From positions 1 to 64,000 of the forward strand of contig VXCM01002533.1 in assembly GCA_014773175.1 (NCBI GenBank): 64,000 nt of DNA, read 5' to 3'. This DNA is from Lucifuga dentata. Its lineage: Eukaryota > Chordata > Actinopteri > Ophidiiformes > Bythitidae. This document shows positions 22,101-32,229 of the stretch, piece after piece; the stretch's first letter is position 1; each line of letters begins with the position of its first letter. Below the pieces are notes generated by a model that saw only the letters and a program-made list of their open reading frames with translations, did not search any database and was not told the DNA's origin. Both the position numbers and the translations under genes were made by a program.

Positions 22101-25100
22101 AGCAACGGCCTCCAGTTTGACTCTCTGGAGGACATTCACATCTTCATTCTCTCCAACATCCTCCGCAGACCCATCATCGTCATCGCAGGTACTCATCTTA
22201 AAGCCAATGTATTGTTCCTTGGTAGCTATCAAAGAATCATTGATTATCTACCAACATGTATTTCCACAAGTGTTAGCATTTCCCAACCACATTGAGAGTG
22301 CTAAGCTTGGTGCTGTGTTAGTTGGTTCGAAGTATTCATACAGTTTTAATTGTGTCATCTGCCATCCATTATGTTTCATGGATGTGGGGTGGATATTGTG
22401 CTTTATAAACTGTAAGAGGTGTCAAAATGCATGATTCATAAGTTTCCTTGCATGTTGTTCCAGTGCACCTATCAAAATCACTGATCTATCAATTTTAAAC
22501 AGGTGCCAAACATTTTGATATTGTATTTCAGTGGTCTTCAACCTGGGGTACGTGTACCCCAGGTTGATCACACACGTACCCCTAGGGGTACGTGTGAGGA
22601 TCCCAGGGGGTACACAGGAAGGTTCTCATTAAAAAAAAAAAATAATAATAATAATTTTTTTAAATTTNATTGATTGCATGTTGTGGCTTTAATAAAGAGA
22701 CAAGTTACATGAATTGATTCCTAGTTTTCTTTAGGAGTCTATATTAGTATCGATGTTGTTGTTTTATGACAATTCTAATAGATAATAATATACATTTAAA
22801 TTAAAAAAAACATTTTAACACATTTTTTGATAGACACNAATTCTAATAGATAATAATATACATTTAAATTAAAAAAAACATTTTAACACATTTTTTGATA
22901 GACACAGTTGCTTGGATATTAGGGGGTACTTCAGGAGGCCTTGAAATTCATAGGAGGGTCCTCAGGCTCAAAAGGTTGAAGACCACTGTTCTATTTTTTC
23001 ATGCCATGAATTTTAGATCAAAAGTTGATCAAAAAGCTTTTGTAGTGACACTTTTCTTAAGTGATAAAATACATGTGGAATTGCCAGTATTGTTAATCAA
23101 ACTCGTTAGCTGCTGTGAGCCAGGAGGCTGAAAGGTTTACAGCTTCCTGAATCAGCCCTGTCTTAAAAAGATTTCCATTGAGGTTGATGTAAGATTATTA
23201 TTTCATCAAATCAACACTTTCTGAGCTTTTACGTGGCTGTTTCAACAGACCAGGTGGTCAGGAGTATGAAATCTGGCTCCTCCATCTCTCCTCTAAATGT
23301 GGGTGGGATTTATCTGCCACTTCAATGGCCACCTACTGAGTGCTACAAATACCCAATAGTGCTCGGCTACGACTCACAGCACTTTGCTCCCCTCATCACC
23401 ATCAAAGACAGCGGTCCAGGTAGGAAACACCAGCAGACATGACAAATGGAGACAACAAGCTTGACCAGTTAACATGGTATAACTTAGAAGCTCTCTCTCT
23501 TACAAGATAAAAGAGAGAAAGAGAGAGGTACTGTGTGTTTGTGAACGAAAGAGAGTTATAATAATAAATATCTCAAGTACAACATTCATAGGGATATTCG
23601 ATTAAGGTTTTTTTTTTTTAATATGTGATTTAGAGTTATTGAAGTTAGTGTTTCTGTGTAACTTCTTGGCCTTGGTCTGAATTTCTCAGAGATCCGAGCA
23701 ATACCACTGAACAACCCGGGACGGGGGGGTTTTGAGGAGCTTAAGGTTCACTTCCTGATGGAGAAGGAGCAGCAGCAGAAAGAGAGGCTTCTCAAAGACT
23801 ACTTGCTGCTGATAGAGATTCCAGTCATAGGCTTGGGCTACGATGCCGCACGCATCATCAATGCAGCACGGTACCCACATACTCTGTGTTTTATGTATAT
23901 AGTGGCCAAAATCAAAAACCGAAATCCCAGTCATTGGTGACAATGCTAAATGCAAACCTTAGCAATGCAATCGGCGCACTCATTTGAATTCAACTCAAAA
24001 GTGCAGAAGATGAAAAATTGCAGTTATGTTAAGTACTATAATGTATCTCTCTTTACCAAGGCTGGATGAGGGCAACCTCCCTGAAGACATGAACCTGATG
24101 GAGGATTACCTGCAGTTAGTCAACCATGAGTATCAGCGCTGGCAGGAGGACAAGGAGCAGGCATGGGCCGCCCAGCCCCAGCGCCCACCACCCTTCTCTG
24201 TCTCCCAGCTGTCCCTCATTGAGATCCGCTGCGCCACGCCACGCTGCACCTTCTATGTCTCTGTGGACACGCAGCCCCATTGCCACGAGTGCTTTGAGAA
24301 GAGACAGGCCACTACTGGTGGAAGAGCGAGGATAGAAGGGGTGGTGCAGACAAAGGGAGGAGGGGTAGAAGGTGGGGTAGGTGGGATAGGGGGATCAGAG
24401 ACAGAGGTGAGTTCCCGAGGAGCCCGAAGCAGCAGCCCCCCATCCTCCTCATCTGGGAGAGTTGTGGTGTTGTCCAGTCCCCGCTCTGCCCCACCCACTG
24501 CCCCCAGCCTCAGCTTGTACAGCGAGACTCATGCTATGAAGTGCAAGACTCCTGGCTGCCTCTTCACCCTTAGTGTGGAACATGACGGACTTTGCGAGCG
24601 CTGCTTCAACTCCAGGCAGACACATGGACCCCCTGGAGCTGGAACGGCTGCTACAGGACTCCCAGGCCCTAATGGAGGGCCAGTAGTCTCCCACCCAGCC
24701 CAAGGACCTGGCTGGACCCAGTGGGGGGACCGTGAGGCAGAGAGGGAACGCTGCAGTATGTGCAGACAAGAGGCGTTCAGGATATTCAATGGATTGTGTC
24801 CACCCTGCATGCAGAGACAGCAGGTTCCAGAAAGGGGAGAGCCACAGCAAAGCAACCCTAGGACTGAGGCCTCATCAGCTTGGAGCCAGGCCAGGGATGC
24901 TGAGCGGCCATGCCTCACCCTAACCCCAGGCCACACCTCAGCCTGGCAGGCTCCACTGGCACGACCTTGTAAAAGATCTGGCTGCCAGTTTTTTGGGACA
25001 CCAGAGAAGTTGGGTTTCTGCACTATTTGCTACGTAGACTATCAGACCAACCACCGTAAGTCCTGAAACTTAACTGAAGCACTTCACTCTGTTATTTGTT

Positions 25101-25928
25101 TTCAGACATAGACATTGACTGGGGCTTAATGTCAGGTCTAAAGTAATACGAATGTATTTTAGTGTTGCTTATTATGAAAACACAGAGCAATTCCAGTATT
25201 GGACTTTATCTCTTCCAGACTTGACTCCTCCCCCAGCCCCGGTCCAGAGCAGGCACGGTGTGGAGGCAGCCTTCCAGAATGCCTCACGGTGTCGGGGGCC
25301 TGGCTGCGGTGCGATTGGTAAAGCAATGCTGGAGGGCTACTGTGACAAGTGCTATGTCAAAGAGCAAAGTGCACGGCTCAACCAAGTGGCACAGCGCACA
25401 CCACACTCCCCTCCATTGGTCGTGGTAGGTGTCCGCCATACCTGCTTACATCCTTCATTTACTGTGTTTCGGATCTATCATGTGTTTTATGTATGTGTCT
25501 TTCCCTCTTTCTTTATCTGCCTGTCAGTAGCCGTCTGGCACACACTGACCTTTCCTATGCTGTCCTATTTCAACATTTTCAATCTTTGAGTTAACCTCTC
25601 TGCCCTCTTGTGTTTCTCTTTGCTCTCCCTCCCTTCTGTGAAAAAGCGTGACCGAGCAGTCAAGCCCAGGTCGTCCCAGCAGTCCCAGACCCAGACTCAG
25701 ACCCAATGCCGGCGGAGTGGCTGCAGTAACGTGTCCCCGGGTTGCACAGACCTCTGCCCAGAGTGCCACACGCGTGGCCAGGGCAGGGAGGGAGGCAGAC
25801 GGGCGCAGGCGCCCAAAGAAAAGTCTAAGCAACGATGCCGGACACAGGGCTGTGACCACTACGCCAACCAAGAGAAACAGGGCTACTGCAACGAGTGTGA
25901 CCACTTCAAACAGATTTACCGCGGCTGA
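16747..25928 (+). CDS. tnfaip3: TNFAIP3 / A20 ubiquitin-editing enzyme (complete coding region)
   Basis: A20 ends NF-kappaB and cell-death signalling by removing and binding ubiquitin chains on RIPK1, TRAF6, NEMO and related targets in the cytosol. The CDS joins 16747-17053, 21517-21707, 22047-22188, 23249-23419, 23690-23870, 24061-25055, 25219-25424 and 25647-25928: 2475 nt, 824 residues (human 790). All junctions are GT/AG and keep frame. The OTU domain carries GDGNC with catalytic Cys107 (codon 21528-21530) and GYDSQHF with His258 (codon 23380-23382). Seven A20-type zinc fingers follow, first Cys at about 388, 492, 562, 634, 687, 752 and 795. Ser382 precedes finger 1 as human Ser381 does. 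A Gly-rich linker (about 420-440) leads to VSSR/GA at Arg450, which fits a MALT1 cleavage site near human Arg439. ATG at 16747 has a good context (tccaccATGt) and aligns with the A20 N-terminus. The tandem kappaB promoter suggests feedback induction. Confidence 0.97.
17054..21516 (+). other. tnfaip3: tnfaip3 intron 2
   Basis: 4.5 kb without recognisable exons. It contains CA-rich stretches near 18350 and 18540-18590 and a CT microsatellite (19082-19119). No mobile element with clear ends was seen. Confidence 0.85.
19082..19119. repeat. (CT)n microsatellite
   Basis: CT dinucleotide run in tnfaip3 intron 2. Confidence 0.93.
21517..21707 (+). CDS. tnfaip3: tnfaip3 exon 3 (OTU catalytic cysteine)
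   Basis: 191 nt. It begins by completing the Gly of GDGNC, so the catalytic-cysteine motif sits at the exon start. It continues with the conserved [18 protein letters not shown] segment. Donor GT at 21708-21709. Confidence 0.95.
22047..22188 (+). CDS. tnfaip3: tnfaip3 exon 4
   Basis: 142 nt. Acceptor AG at 22045-22046, donor GT at 22189-22190. It encodes [14 protein letters not shown] through the conserved [11 protein letters not shown] segment of the OTU fold. Confidence 0.94.
22571..22596. repeat. Perfect 26-bp palindrome in the hAT-like element
   Basis: A self-complementary sequence centred on CCCCTAGGGG, with outer arms CACACGTA and TACGTGTG. A second near-palindrome centred on GTACGTGTAC lies just before it (22542-22565). 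Confidence 0.92.
22771..22905. repeat. 67-bp exact direct duplication around a single N (assembly artefact)
   Basis: 22771-22837 equals 22839-22905, with N at 22838 between. Confidence 0.88.
23249..23419 (+). CDS. tnfaip3: tnfaip3 exon 5 (OTU catalytic histidine)
   Basis: 171 nt, phase 1 at both ends. It encodes [11 protein letters not shown] and [10 protein letters not shown]; His258 corresponds to the catalytic His of human A20. The residue just before it is Gln, where human has His. Confidence 0.95.
23690..23870 (+). CDS. tnfaip3: tnfaip3 exon 6
   Basis: 181 nt. Acceptor AG at 23688-23689, donor GT at 23871-23872. It encodes the C-terminal part of the OTU domain ([21 protein letters not shown]). 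Confidence 0.94.
24061..25055 (+). CDS. tnfaip3: tnfaip3 exon 7 (zinc fingers 1-4)
   Basis: 995 nt, the largest exon, as in mammals. It encodes the end of the OTU domain and zinc fingers 1 to 4 (finger 4 C4: CKRSGC...CTIC, the ubiquitin-binding/E3 finger in human A20). Between fingers 1 and 2 lies a fish-specific low-complexity Gly/Ser linker with a candidate MALT1 site. Antisense and out-of-frame ORFs over this exon are GC-driven shadows. Confidence 0.96.
25219..25424 (+). CDS. tnfaip3: tnfaip3 exon 8 (zinc finger 5)
   Basis: 206 nt. Acceptor AG at 25217-25218, donor GT at 25425-25426. Finger 5: CRGPGC...YCDKC. Confidence 0.94.
25647..25928 (+). CDS. tnfaip3: tnfaip3 exon 9 (zinc fingers 6-7, stop)
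   Basis: 282 nt to TGA at 25926-25928. Finger 6 (CRRSGC...CPEC) and finger 7 (CRTQGCDHY...YCNEC). Human finger 7 binds linear ubiquitin; its overall pattern is kept here. The protein ends FKQIYRG. Confidence 0.95.
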   Translation, partial: RDRAVKPRSSQQSQTQTQTQCRRSGCSNVSPGCTDLCPECHTRGQGREGGRRAQAPKEKSKQRCRTQGCDHYANQEKQGYCNECDHFKQIYRG

Positions 25929-27244
25929 CCGCGTACTTACCCCCACACACCGCAACGACGATGATACATCACTAGCACGCTAGAGATGTCACCCTGTTCT
26001 TGGCGCCCCATGCCAGTCAATGCACCTCTGATACTAACTAACCAACTAACTAACTAGCTAGTGACTAACTAGTAACCTTATGGCCTGAAAATCTAAACCC
26101 CCATGTAGAATGTGAAGAGAGTGTGTGTACGTGGGGGAGGGTGAATGTGTGTGTGTTCACAGTAGACATGGCCTCCAGAATACCTCTTTGTGCAATTATT
26201 ATCATCAGATCTGGCATGTACAGTTACACGGTGAGAGGTTTGGCTACATGTCAGAGCAACTGACTTAAGTCTTGTGTACAATATGTATTTAGAGGTACGA
26301 AGTGAATCGTGCCAGACAAAATGATTGTATGTTGACATAATGAGAAGCATCTGACATTGCTTTCTAGACCACAGCCAAGGATTTATACCCCGTCTGTCTC
26401 TGTCTGTCTACCTGACTGTCTCTGTCTGTCTGTCTGTCTGTCTGTCTTACCCGTCTGTGTATCTGTCTGCCTGTCTGTCTAGCATTTGCTCTGTAGAGTG
26501 AGGGATGCAGCAGTTTGGGATGCCAGCAACAAACTTGTGGAACTAGTAATCAGAAGTGACCCGAGGCGGGCCAAATCAAGCCAAAACCTCCAAGTGTGGT
26601 TACAGATCTGGTTGAAATGTATCCTTTCAACTCGACGCATTTGTTTGAGTCTGCCCGGATTGATGAAGAAATGTGGCACAAATGGTGACAGTTATAAATT
26701 TCCACAAACCAAGCAAGAATTATCAATCCCACAAAAGTGATCGAAAGTAATTTAAATGATATTCGCCATTGTTAAGCTAAATTCACTCATTCATTTTCTC
26801 TCTCTCAAAAAAAAAAAAAAAANAAAAAAAAAAAAAAAGACAATGATTTGCCCAAAAGGTTCCTGACAAGAATGAAACTTCTGCTGTTAAGTGTTGTGCA
26901 GTTTTAGTTTGTGTTCCGAGACAAACGTTATCCACCTGGTGATATGAAGTTTGAACCTTTTGAATTCTGAGATTGAAATTATAATCAGACCCAGTGTCTA
27001 AGACCAGTGCAAGACAGACAGGGCAGGCCCCTGCTAGTTTGGTGCTACATGTACAGAAATACAAGCCTCTTTATTGTAGCCAACATGCTGGCGGCATGAA
27101 CGGACAGAAGGCAGAGAACACAGTAGAGACAGGGCAATCTTTCTATTCCTCCTTCTCTCTTCCTCTTATTTCCCTTTTTCCCTCAGAACAGATCTGTTGC
27201 CTTGGTCGTTGATTTATTGTTTACTGACCACTTTAGCGCCTAGA

Positions 27245-27293
<49 letters not shown>

Positions 27294-27995
27294 CAGCACA
27301 CACATCTTGGAAGTTCAGTCCTGTCAAAAGGGGATTGCCAACTTGAGAATGGAAGGACAAGTGAAGTGTTATTGGAGTGCTGTCAACCTTTCCACCATAC
27401 ACACACATGTACATGCACACACACATAGCTCTGTAAGATTGTAAGCACCCCACCTCAGCCTGAGGTGTTAAACAAACCCACAGAGGAATGCAGTCCTCTT
27501 TCTGCGCCACCCCTCTGGCTGTACCGAGGTGACAATTTCAAACATTTTAGACCGCAATCCCATTGCGTGCTTTGGCCAATCTCGTCTATCTGAATGTGTT
27601 TTGTGCTGTTGCTATAACAACACAGTATTGGGGCTGATCCTCGATAAGTTTTGCCTTTAAGTAGTGATTGAAATTTTATGGACCCGAGGGGCCTGATCAG
27701 ATGTCCTGGACCAGTGTTCCCACTTATAAGATGCTTTCTGGATCTCAGTCCATATTGTAGGACCTTCCAACTCGATGCCTCATTTCCAACACATACACAG
27801 TGCACAGCGTGCATCTGGAATACGCAAAACTGACATTCCTGTTTTATTTTGTTTTGGGATTTTTAATGTATTTTTAATATATTTAGATTTGTTTTGCCAA
27901 AAAAATACATATGCCATCAACCACCAAACAGTTGTTGTTACCTCCTTAAAATGGCCAGCCTGGACCATTCTAATAAACTAACTACAGTGCCATAG
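25929..27995 (+). other. tnfaip3: tnfaip3 3' UTR (probable extent)
   Basis: There is no good AATAAA until 27972-27977, which would give a 3' UTR of about 2 kb. It contains a TGTC tract (26395-26480), a poly-A run with a single N (26807-26839) and a CA microsatellite (27248-27286). The real end needs transcript data. Confidence 0.35.
27248..27286. repeat. (CA)n microsatellite
   Basis: CA dinucleotide run. Confidence 0.94.
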
Positions 27996-29215
27996 ATTGA
28001 CATCAGGCCATCTCGTATCTTTCATGATTAACTACAAACTAGGGCTTATCAAGCTCTCTCATGCAAATCCCTAAATGGAAACAGTTTGTCCACAAGCTTC
28101 TATTTAAAACAAATAAAATAAAGCATAAGCAAATTTAATCCACATTGAATTTCATTGGAGCAATTATGTCATATTCCTTAGGACCTGATCTCCACTGAGA
28201 ACCACTGCTGTAGGCAGATGTCCATCTGTGGCTCTAGTTAGAAAGCGTAGACAAACAGGCTCTTGCTCTGCCTTTTCATTCAACTGTATCTAAAGCTGTC
28301 GGGCCAGCCCAAGTGTTGATGGCCCGTAAGTAGATCTCTGTGTGCTTTAATCACCTCTAGACAAACCTTAATCAATTAAAGGCCAATTAGCAGTCAGCTT
28401 CAAAACCCCTAAACAAGGTTTTGGGGCTCCGATTGAGTTTGATTGGGAGGAGATCACATAGTTGCACATTACTTGTCGAAGCTGCTGAGGCATTTAAGAA
28501 TGGTACTCCGACTTGCTTAGGGACATTCCAACAGTAGGAACAGCATCCACATAAAAGCAGAAGGTGTAACAAAACATGCAAACAGTGTGGAAGATTCTTT
28601 GTGTGACTTTCGACAATAGGGTATTGTATGAAAAAAGCCTTGTTTTATTTGTTAAGTATTTATTCATATCAAGATATCTGTATTGTGTGATTCAATAATT
28701 TATATGTTGTTCTGAAATGAATTATTTTTATTAAGAAATCTTAAATTTGTCTAATGTGGTTCTTGTTCCTGTTGTTATCGTGTCCGTCTGTCTGTCTGTG
28801 TGGTTGGTTGGGTGAGAAGAGAAGTGTGTTTGTGTGCTACAAGATCAAAAAATGTGTTGTGACAGGGCCTAGTGCACTACCTGTCTGCTGTGAATTACCT
28901 GATAGTGTCTCTTTTGAAAGGCAGCTGCTCACTATTGATACTAAATCCATTTCCAGTGTAGACAGCAGAGTAGGTGCCACAAAAACCATTTGGCCTGGTT
29001 CACATATTGCACTGTGCACTATTTCACATGCGTACAATTGGTTTAGCACACTTCCTCTTTCTGAAGAGCCTCTCTGTCACTGTTCTTATTTCTTTGTTCA
29101 TTGTTAGACATTTCCATACCAGAAAGATTTTTTTTTTTCCCTTCTTGGGTACTTTTTTGTGTCCTTATTTTTTCCAGCCACACGTTAGGGTGCCGTGTTT
29201 AAAAATAAATGGGAA

Positions 29216-29340
29216 CCCCCATTCTCACACAAAGAGATTTCAGTCAGGAGGAGTGGAGTGTGCAGTGGGAGGGGGGANCCCCCATTCTCACACAAAGAGA
29301 TTTCAGTCAGGAGGAGTGGAGTGTGCAGTGGGAGGGGGGA
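29216..29340. repeat. 62-bp exact direct duplication around a single N (assembly artefact)
   Basis: 29216-29277 equals 29279-29340, with N at 29278 between. Confidence 0.88.
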
Positions 29341-29875
29341 GTTTGGAGTGAGGGGCGATGTGGCAGTGACAGGTGGGGAATTGGTAATAATTATAAACAG
29401 CGGGGCAGAGATGACATTTAATAGGTGTGGGAGAGCAGCAGGGTTTTGCGTAGGCAATCTTGACAACCTACAGCCTATACCACAGTCAGATCGGTAGGCT
29501 GATGTGGTTTCCTGGAAATACCCGAACGTTCAAACTCTCCCTCCTTGAACTGCTCATTTGCAGATGTTACTGTTTCACTTTTCATGTGAACATTTAACTG
29601 GTGCGTTGCAAGAAACGTATCCTAGGTTCTCTAAAAACATGTTTGTTACAAGGTAAGAGCAATCAGTGATAGTTTGATGTTGACAGTACATTAATACTCA
29701 GTGACATGCAGTCAGTACAATCAAAGTACACAAGCAGAACGCCCAAAACAGTATGTCCAAGTACAAAATGCATTACACACAATATGAGAATGGTAAGTTC
29801 TCCATCAAGTCCATCAATTTGTCTGATCAGAACTGTTATGATAGTAGATGTTTTCTTTCAGGACGTACTGAATTG

Positions 29876-30212
29876 AATTTACCAAACTCTGACAAGTTTT
29901 CAACAGAGGTTAGCCCCAAATGGACACTCGATGGTGCTGTTTCTCCTTTGCCATTTCCAGAGTCCAAATAACAGCAGCTGAGAGAGAATGTACTCCTCAC
30001 ATTTAGCTAATTTGGAAAAACAATGGATGTTTGGCAGTGGCATTCACTTTAATATAATGTCCAAGGAGGAAGAGTGAAAGTTTGGTCCAGCCACTCTTAA
30101 GAAATATACTTGATATGATTTTACCATTGCTGTCACAGGGAGCGTGAAATGATATATCAAAATCAGCACCATCTTTTTTTTCTTTTTTCCTTTTTCCTTT
30201 TTTCCTCAAAAA

Positions 30213-30256
<44 letters not shown>

Positions 30257-30352
30257 AAAAGAAAAAGAAAGAAGTAAAAAAAAAAAAATCACCATCTAGA
30301 TCCCTTTTGGGGTTAACCTCTGTCAAAGACTACTGTCAAAGTTGGTCAAGTT
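29876..30352. mobile_element. Foldback/MITE-like element with about 60-bp inverted arms
   Basis: CAACAGAGGTTAGCCCCAAA near 29901-29920 pairs with the reverse complement of TTTTGGGGTTAACCTCTGTC near 30305-30324. The arms extend inward to GATGGTG and outward to TTTACCAA/TTGGTCAA. Between them are T-rich and GAAA-rich tracts and no ORF. Superfamily undetermined. Confidence 0.6.
30204..30262. repeat. (GAAA)n tetranucleotide repeat
   Basis: GAAA-type units followed by poly-A, inside the foldback element. Confidence 0.9.
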
Positions 30353-31244
30353 TAATCAACTCATCCTGAAGCAATACAAACCACTATTATTATACTGAAC
30401 CAAATTCTCAAACATTTACCCAAAATGTAGTTCCTTGTATATCCTTGGAAGCTTGTTTGGGAAGAATTCAGCACTTCAAAAATTAGTGTGAAGTTTTCCA
30501 GGGCATACAAGAGGCGAACCTCCAATTTTACATCTGTGTTTATCTATATTTTACAAACTCTGTGTTTAAACTGTCACAATCAACTATGAATTAAAATGTC
30601 AAATCTGTATTACATAGCGCACAGTTTATAATTATAACTGAACCCAGTCAAAGTCTGACTCACTGTCTCTGTTCTATTGTAAACAAAAATGTCACAAAAA
30701 TCAAGAGTACAGTCTGTCTCATTTGACAGGAAGTTATCTGTTATGGTGCAACAAGAAGAGGGTGTATCCATGGTTACCTTTGTCTGACCCTGATGTCAAC
30801 AGTGACACACAGATCTTAGATACACCCTTCCACTGAACACTTTCAAACACAAACATGGACCTACAGACACACAAACTCAAAATCATTTTATATCATGTAA
30901 AACTGCCTGAACCTGTCTCATTTTTATATCTAACTTGAGGCTAGTAGCAAATTTAGGGTGTAGGGGTCGTCCAGTGCTGAAATATACAGAGCACTAGATG
31001 CTTCATGTGCATTGCAATCAGTATATGTGTTTAGTCTGTACACATTATCCACTAACTTTACCCAGTTTTTTATTCACTCACCGCTGCATGAGAGGTGTGG
31101 TATGGTGTGCAACGTCTTTATCACCTCAATACTTTGTGTGAAATATTAATGTGTTCAAGATTTCGCAACCTAAAAGCGTATTTAAGCATTGAGTGTGTTT
31201 CTGCATAATCCAACAATCACCTACTTTTTGCCTATCAGCAAACC

Positions 31245-31245
<1 letters not shown>

Positions 31246-31298
<53 letters not shown>
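31246..31298. repeat. (GT)n microsatellite
   Basis: GT dinucleotide run of about 26 units. Confidence 0.95.
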
Positions 31299-31299
<1 letters not shown>

Positions 31300-31594
31300 G
31301 TGGGAGTGCTATATAATGACTCACTGAACTGCCAAGATAAGATGGGAGAAGTGAAAGTGATACATGGCCAACCACAGCACAAACGTGTATGTTACATCAG
31401 TGCCAAACATGAACTAGGACACCTGTATAAACCTGCAGATGGAGCCTGCTGGCCTGCGAGGATCCTTATCTGTTTTGTCATTTTGTTCTCTAGATGTTCC
31501 TTTGTTGTAATTCCTTATTACATTGCATTCTTTCCTCTCACTCCTCCTGTTCATATTCTTATCTCTATCTTTATCTCTGCTGCTGCAATGGCCC

Positions 31595-31620
31595 AATTTC
31601 CCCACGGGGATCATTAAAGT
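31595..31620 (+). repeat. Retroelement-type 3' tail fragment
   Basis: AATTTCCCCACGGGGATCAT followed by TAAAGT closely resembles the 3' end shared by many fish L2-like LINEs and their SINE partners. No ORF2 remains, so it is a short truncated copy. Family assignment is from memory of the motif. Confidence 0.5.
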
Positions 31621-32157
31621 TTTATCTTGTCAAATCTAATTTACCAATGAGATATTTTAAGACACAGTATTACCCAGTTCTTCAGAAAAGTTGGAAAATG
31701 ACTATATGTAATTATTCATGTTTGGAATATTTTTCTTAAATTAAACTTTGATATTATGTTCCAGTGTCTGCTTTGTAATATCCATGTGAAACCTGAAATA
31801 TTTTGTGATTAATGACATTTTCTAGTATATTTTTAAAGTTCTTGAAATGGCTACTCTTTGGTATTACAACTTTCTAGCAATCACATTTTAAATGCAAAGT
31901 ACTGGAGTATAAATATTTTGTCATTGTTTCTACTGCAAAATATTCAACATTATGCAGTAATCAGTAGTATTTTTTTTTTTTTTACTTAACCCTTCATTTA
32001 ATCATTTTTAATGCTTTCTCATTTACTTTTCATGTAAACCCGTCAGCCTCACTGTTAATTGTGCAAAATTTTAAAGAGAAAGAAATTGAATGTTGCAGTG
32101 TAATATAATGCAGTATAATGTTGCAATATATTATAAAGTTGCAGTACACAATATTCA

Positions 32158-32171
32158 CCACAAGGTGGCAG
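32158..32171 (+). promoter_or_regulatory. CTCF-type motif upstream of sdccag8
   Basis: CCACAAGGTGGCAG matches the CTCF core pattern CCANNAGRKGGCRS at every defined position. It lies between tnfaip3 and sdccag8, about 330 bp before the sdccag8 start codon. Confidence 0.55.
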
Positions 32172-32229
32172 ACACGAACTACAAACTGTTGCTATAATGA
32201 CTACAAATCCCGAAGAAGCTAGTGGCGTC

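Larger units (their letters stand above)
22529..22988. mobile_element. hAT-like non-autonomous element (MITE)
   Basis: It starts CAGTGGTCTTCAACCT and ends AGGTTGAAGACCACTG, a perfect 16-bp terminal inverted repeat of the hAT type. The flanks TTGTATTT (22521-22528) and TTCTATTT (22989-22996) match at 7 of 8 bases, as expected for an 8-bp hAT target duplication. The left half contains nested palindromes. There is no transposase ORF. True length is about 68 bp shorter if the duplication around N 22838 is an artefact. Confidence 0.88.
22189..23248 (+). other. tnfaip3: tnfaip3 intron 4 with hAT-like insertion
   Basis: Its middle is occupied by a hAT-like MITE (22529-22988), which itself contains an assembly duplication around N at 22838. 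Confidence 0.9.
27996..32150. other. tnfaip3-sdccag8 intergenic region
   Basis: No exons recognised. Contents: an assembly duplication (29216-29340), a foldback element (29876-30352) containing a GAAA tract (30204-30262), a GT microsatellite (31246-31298), and a retroelement-type tail (31595-31620). Confidence 0.75.

Noticed and set aside
24449..25023. Antisense ORFs of 133 and 164 residues over tnfaip3 exon 7
   Set aside because: They lie opposite a conserved zinc-finger exon, lack family features, and are explained by GC-rich coding sequence lacking stops on the other strand.
27712..28208. Second hAT element (CAGTGTTCCC at 27712, GAGAACCACTG near 28198)
   Set aside because: The two ends do not match beyond a few bases and there is no 8-bp target duplication.
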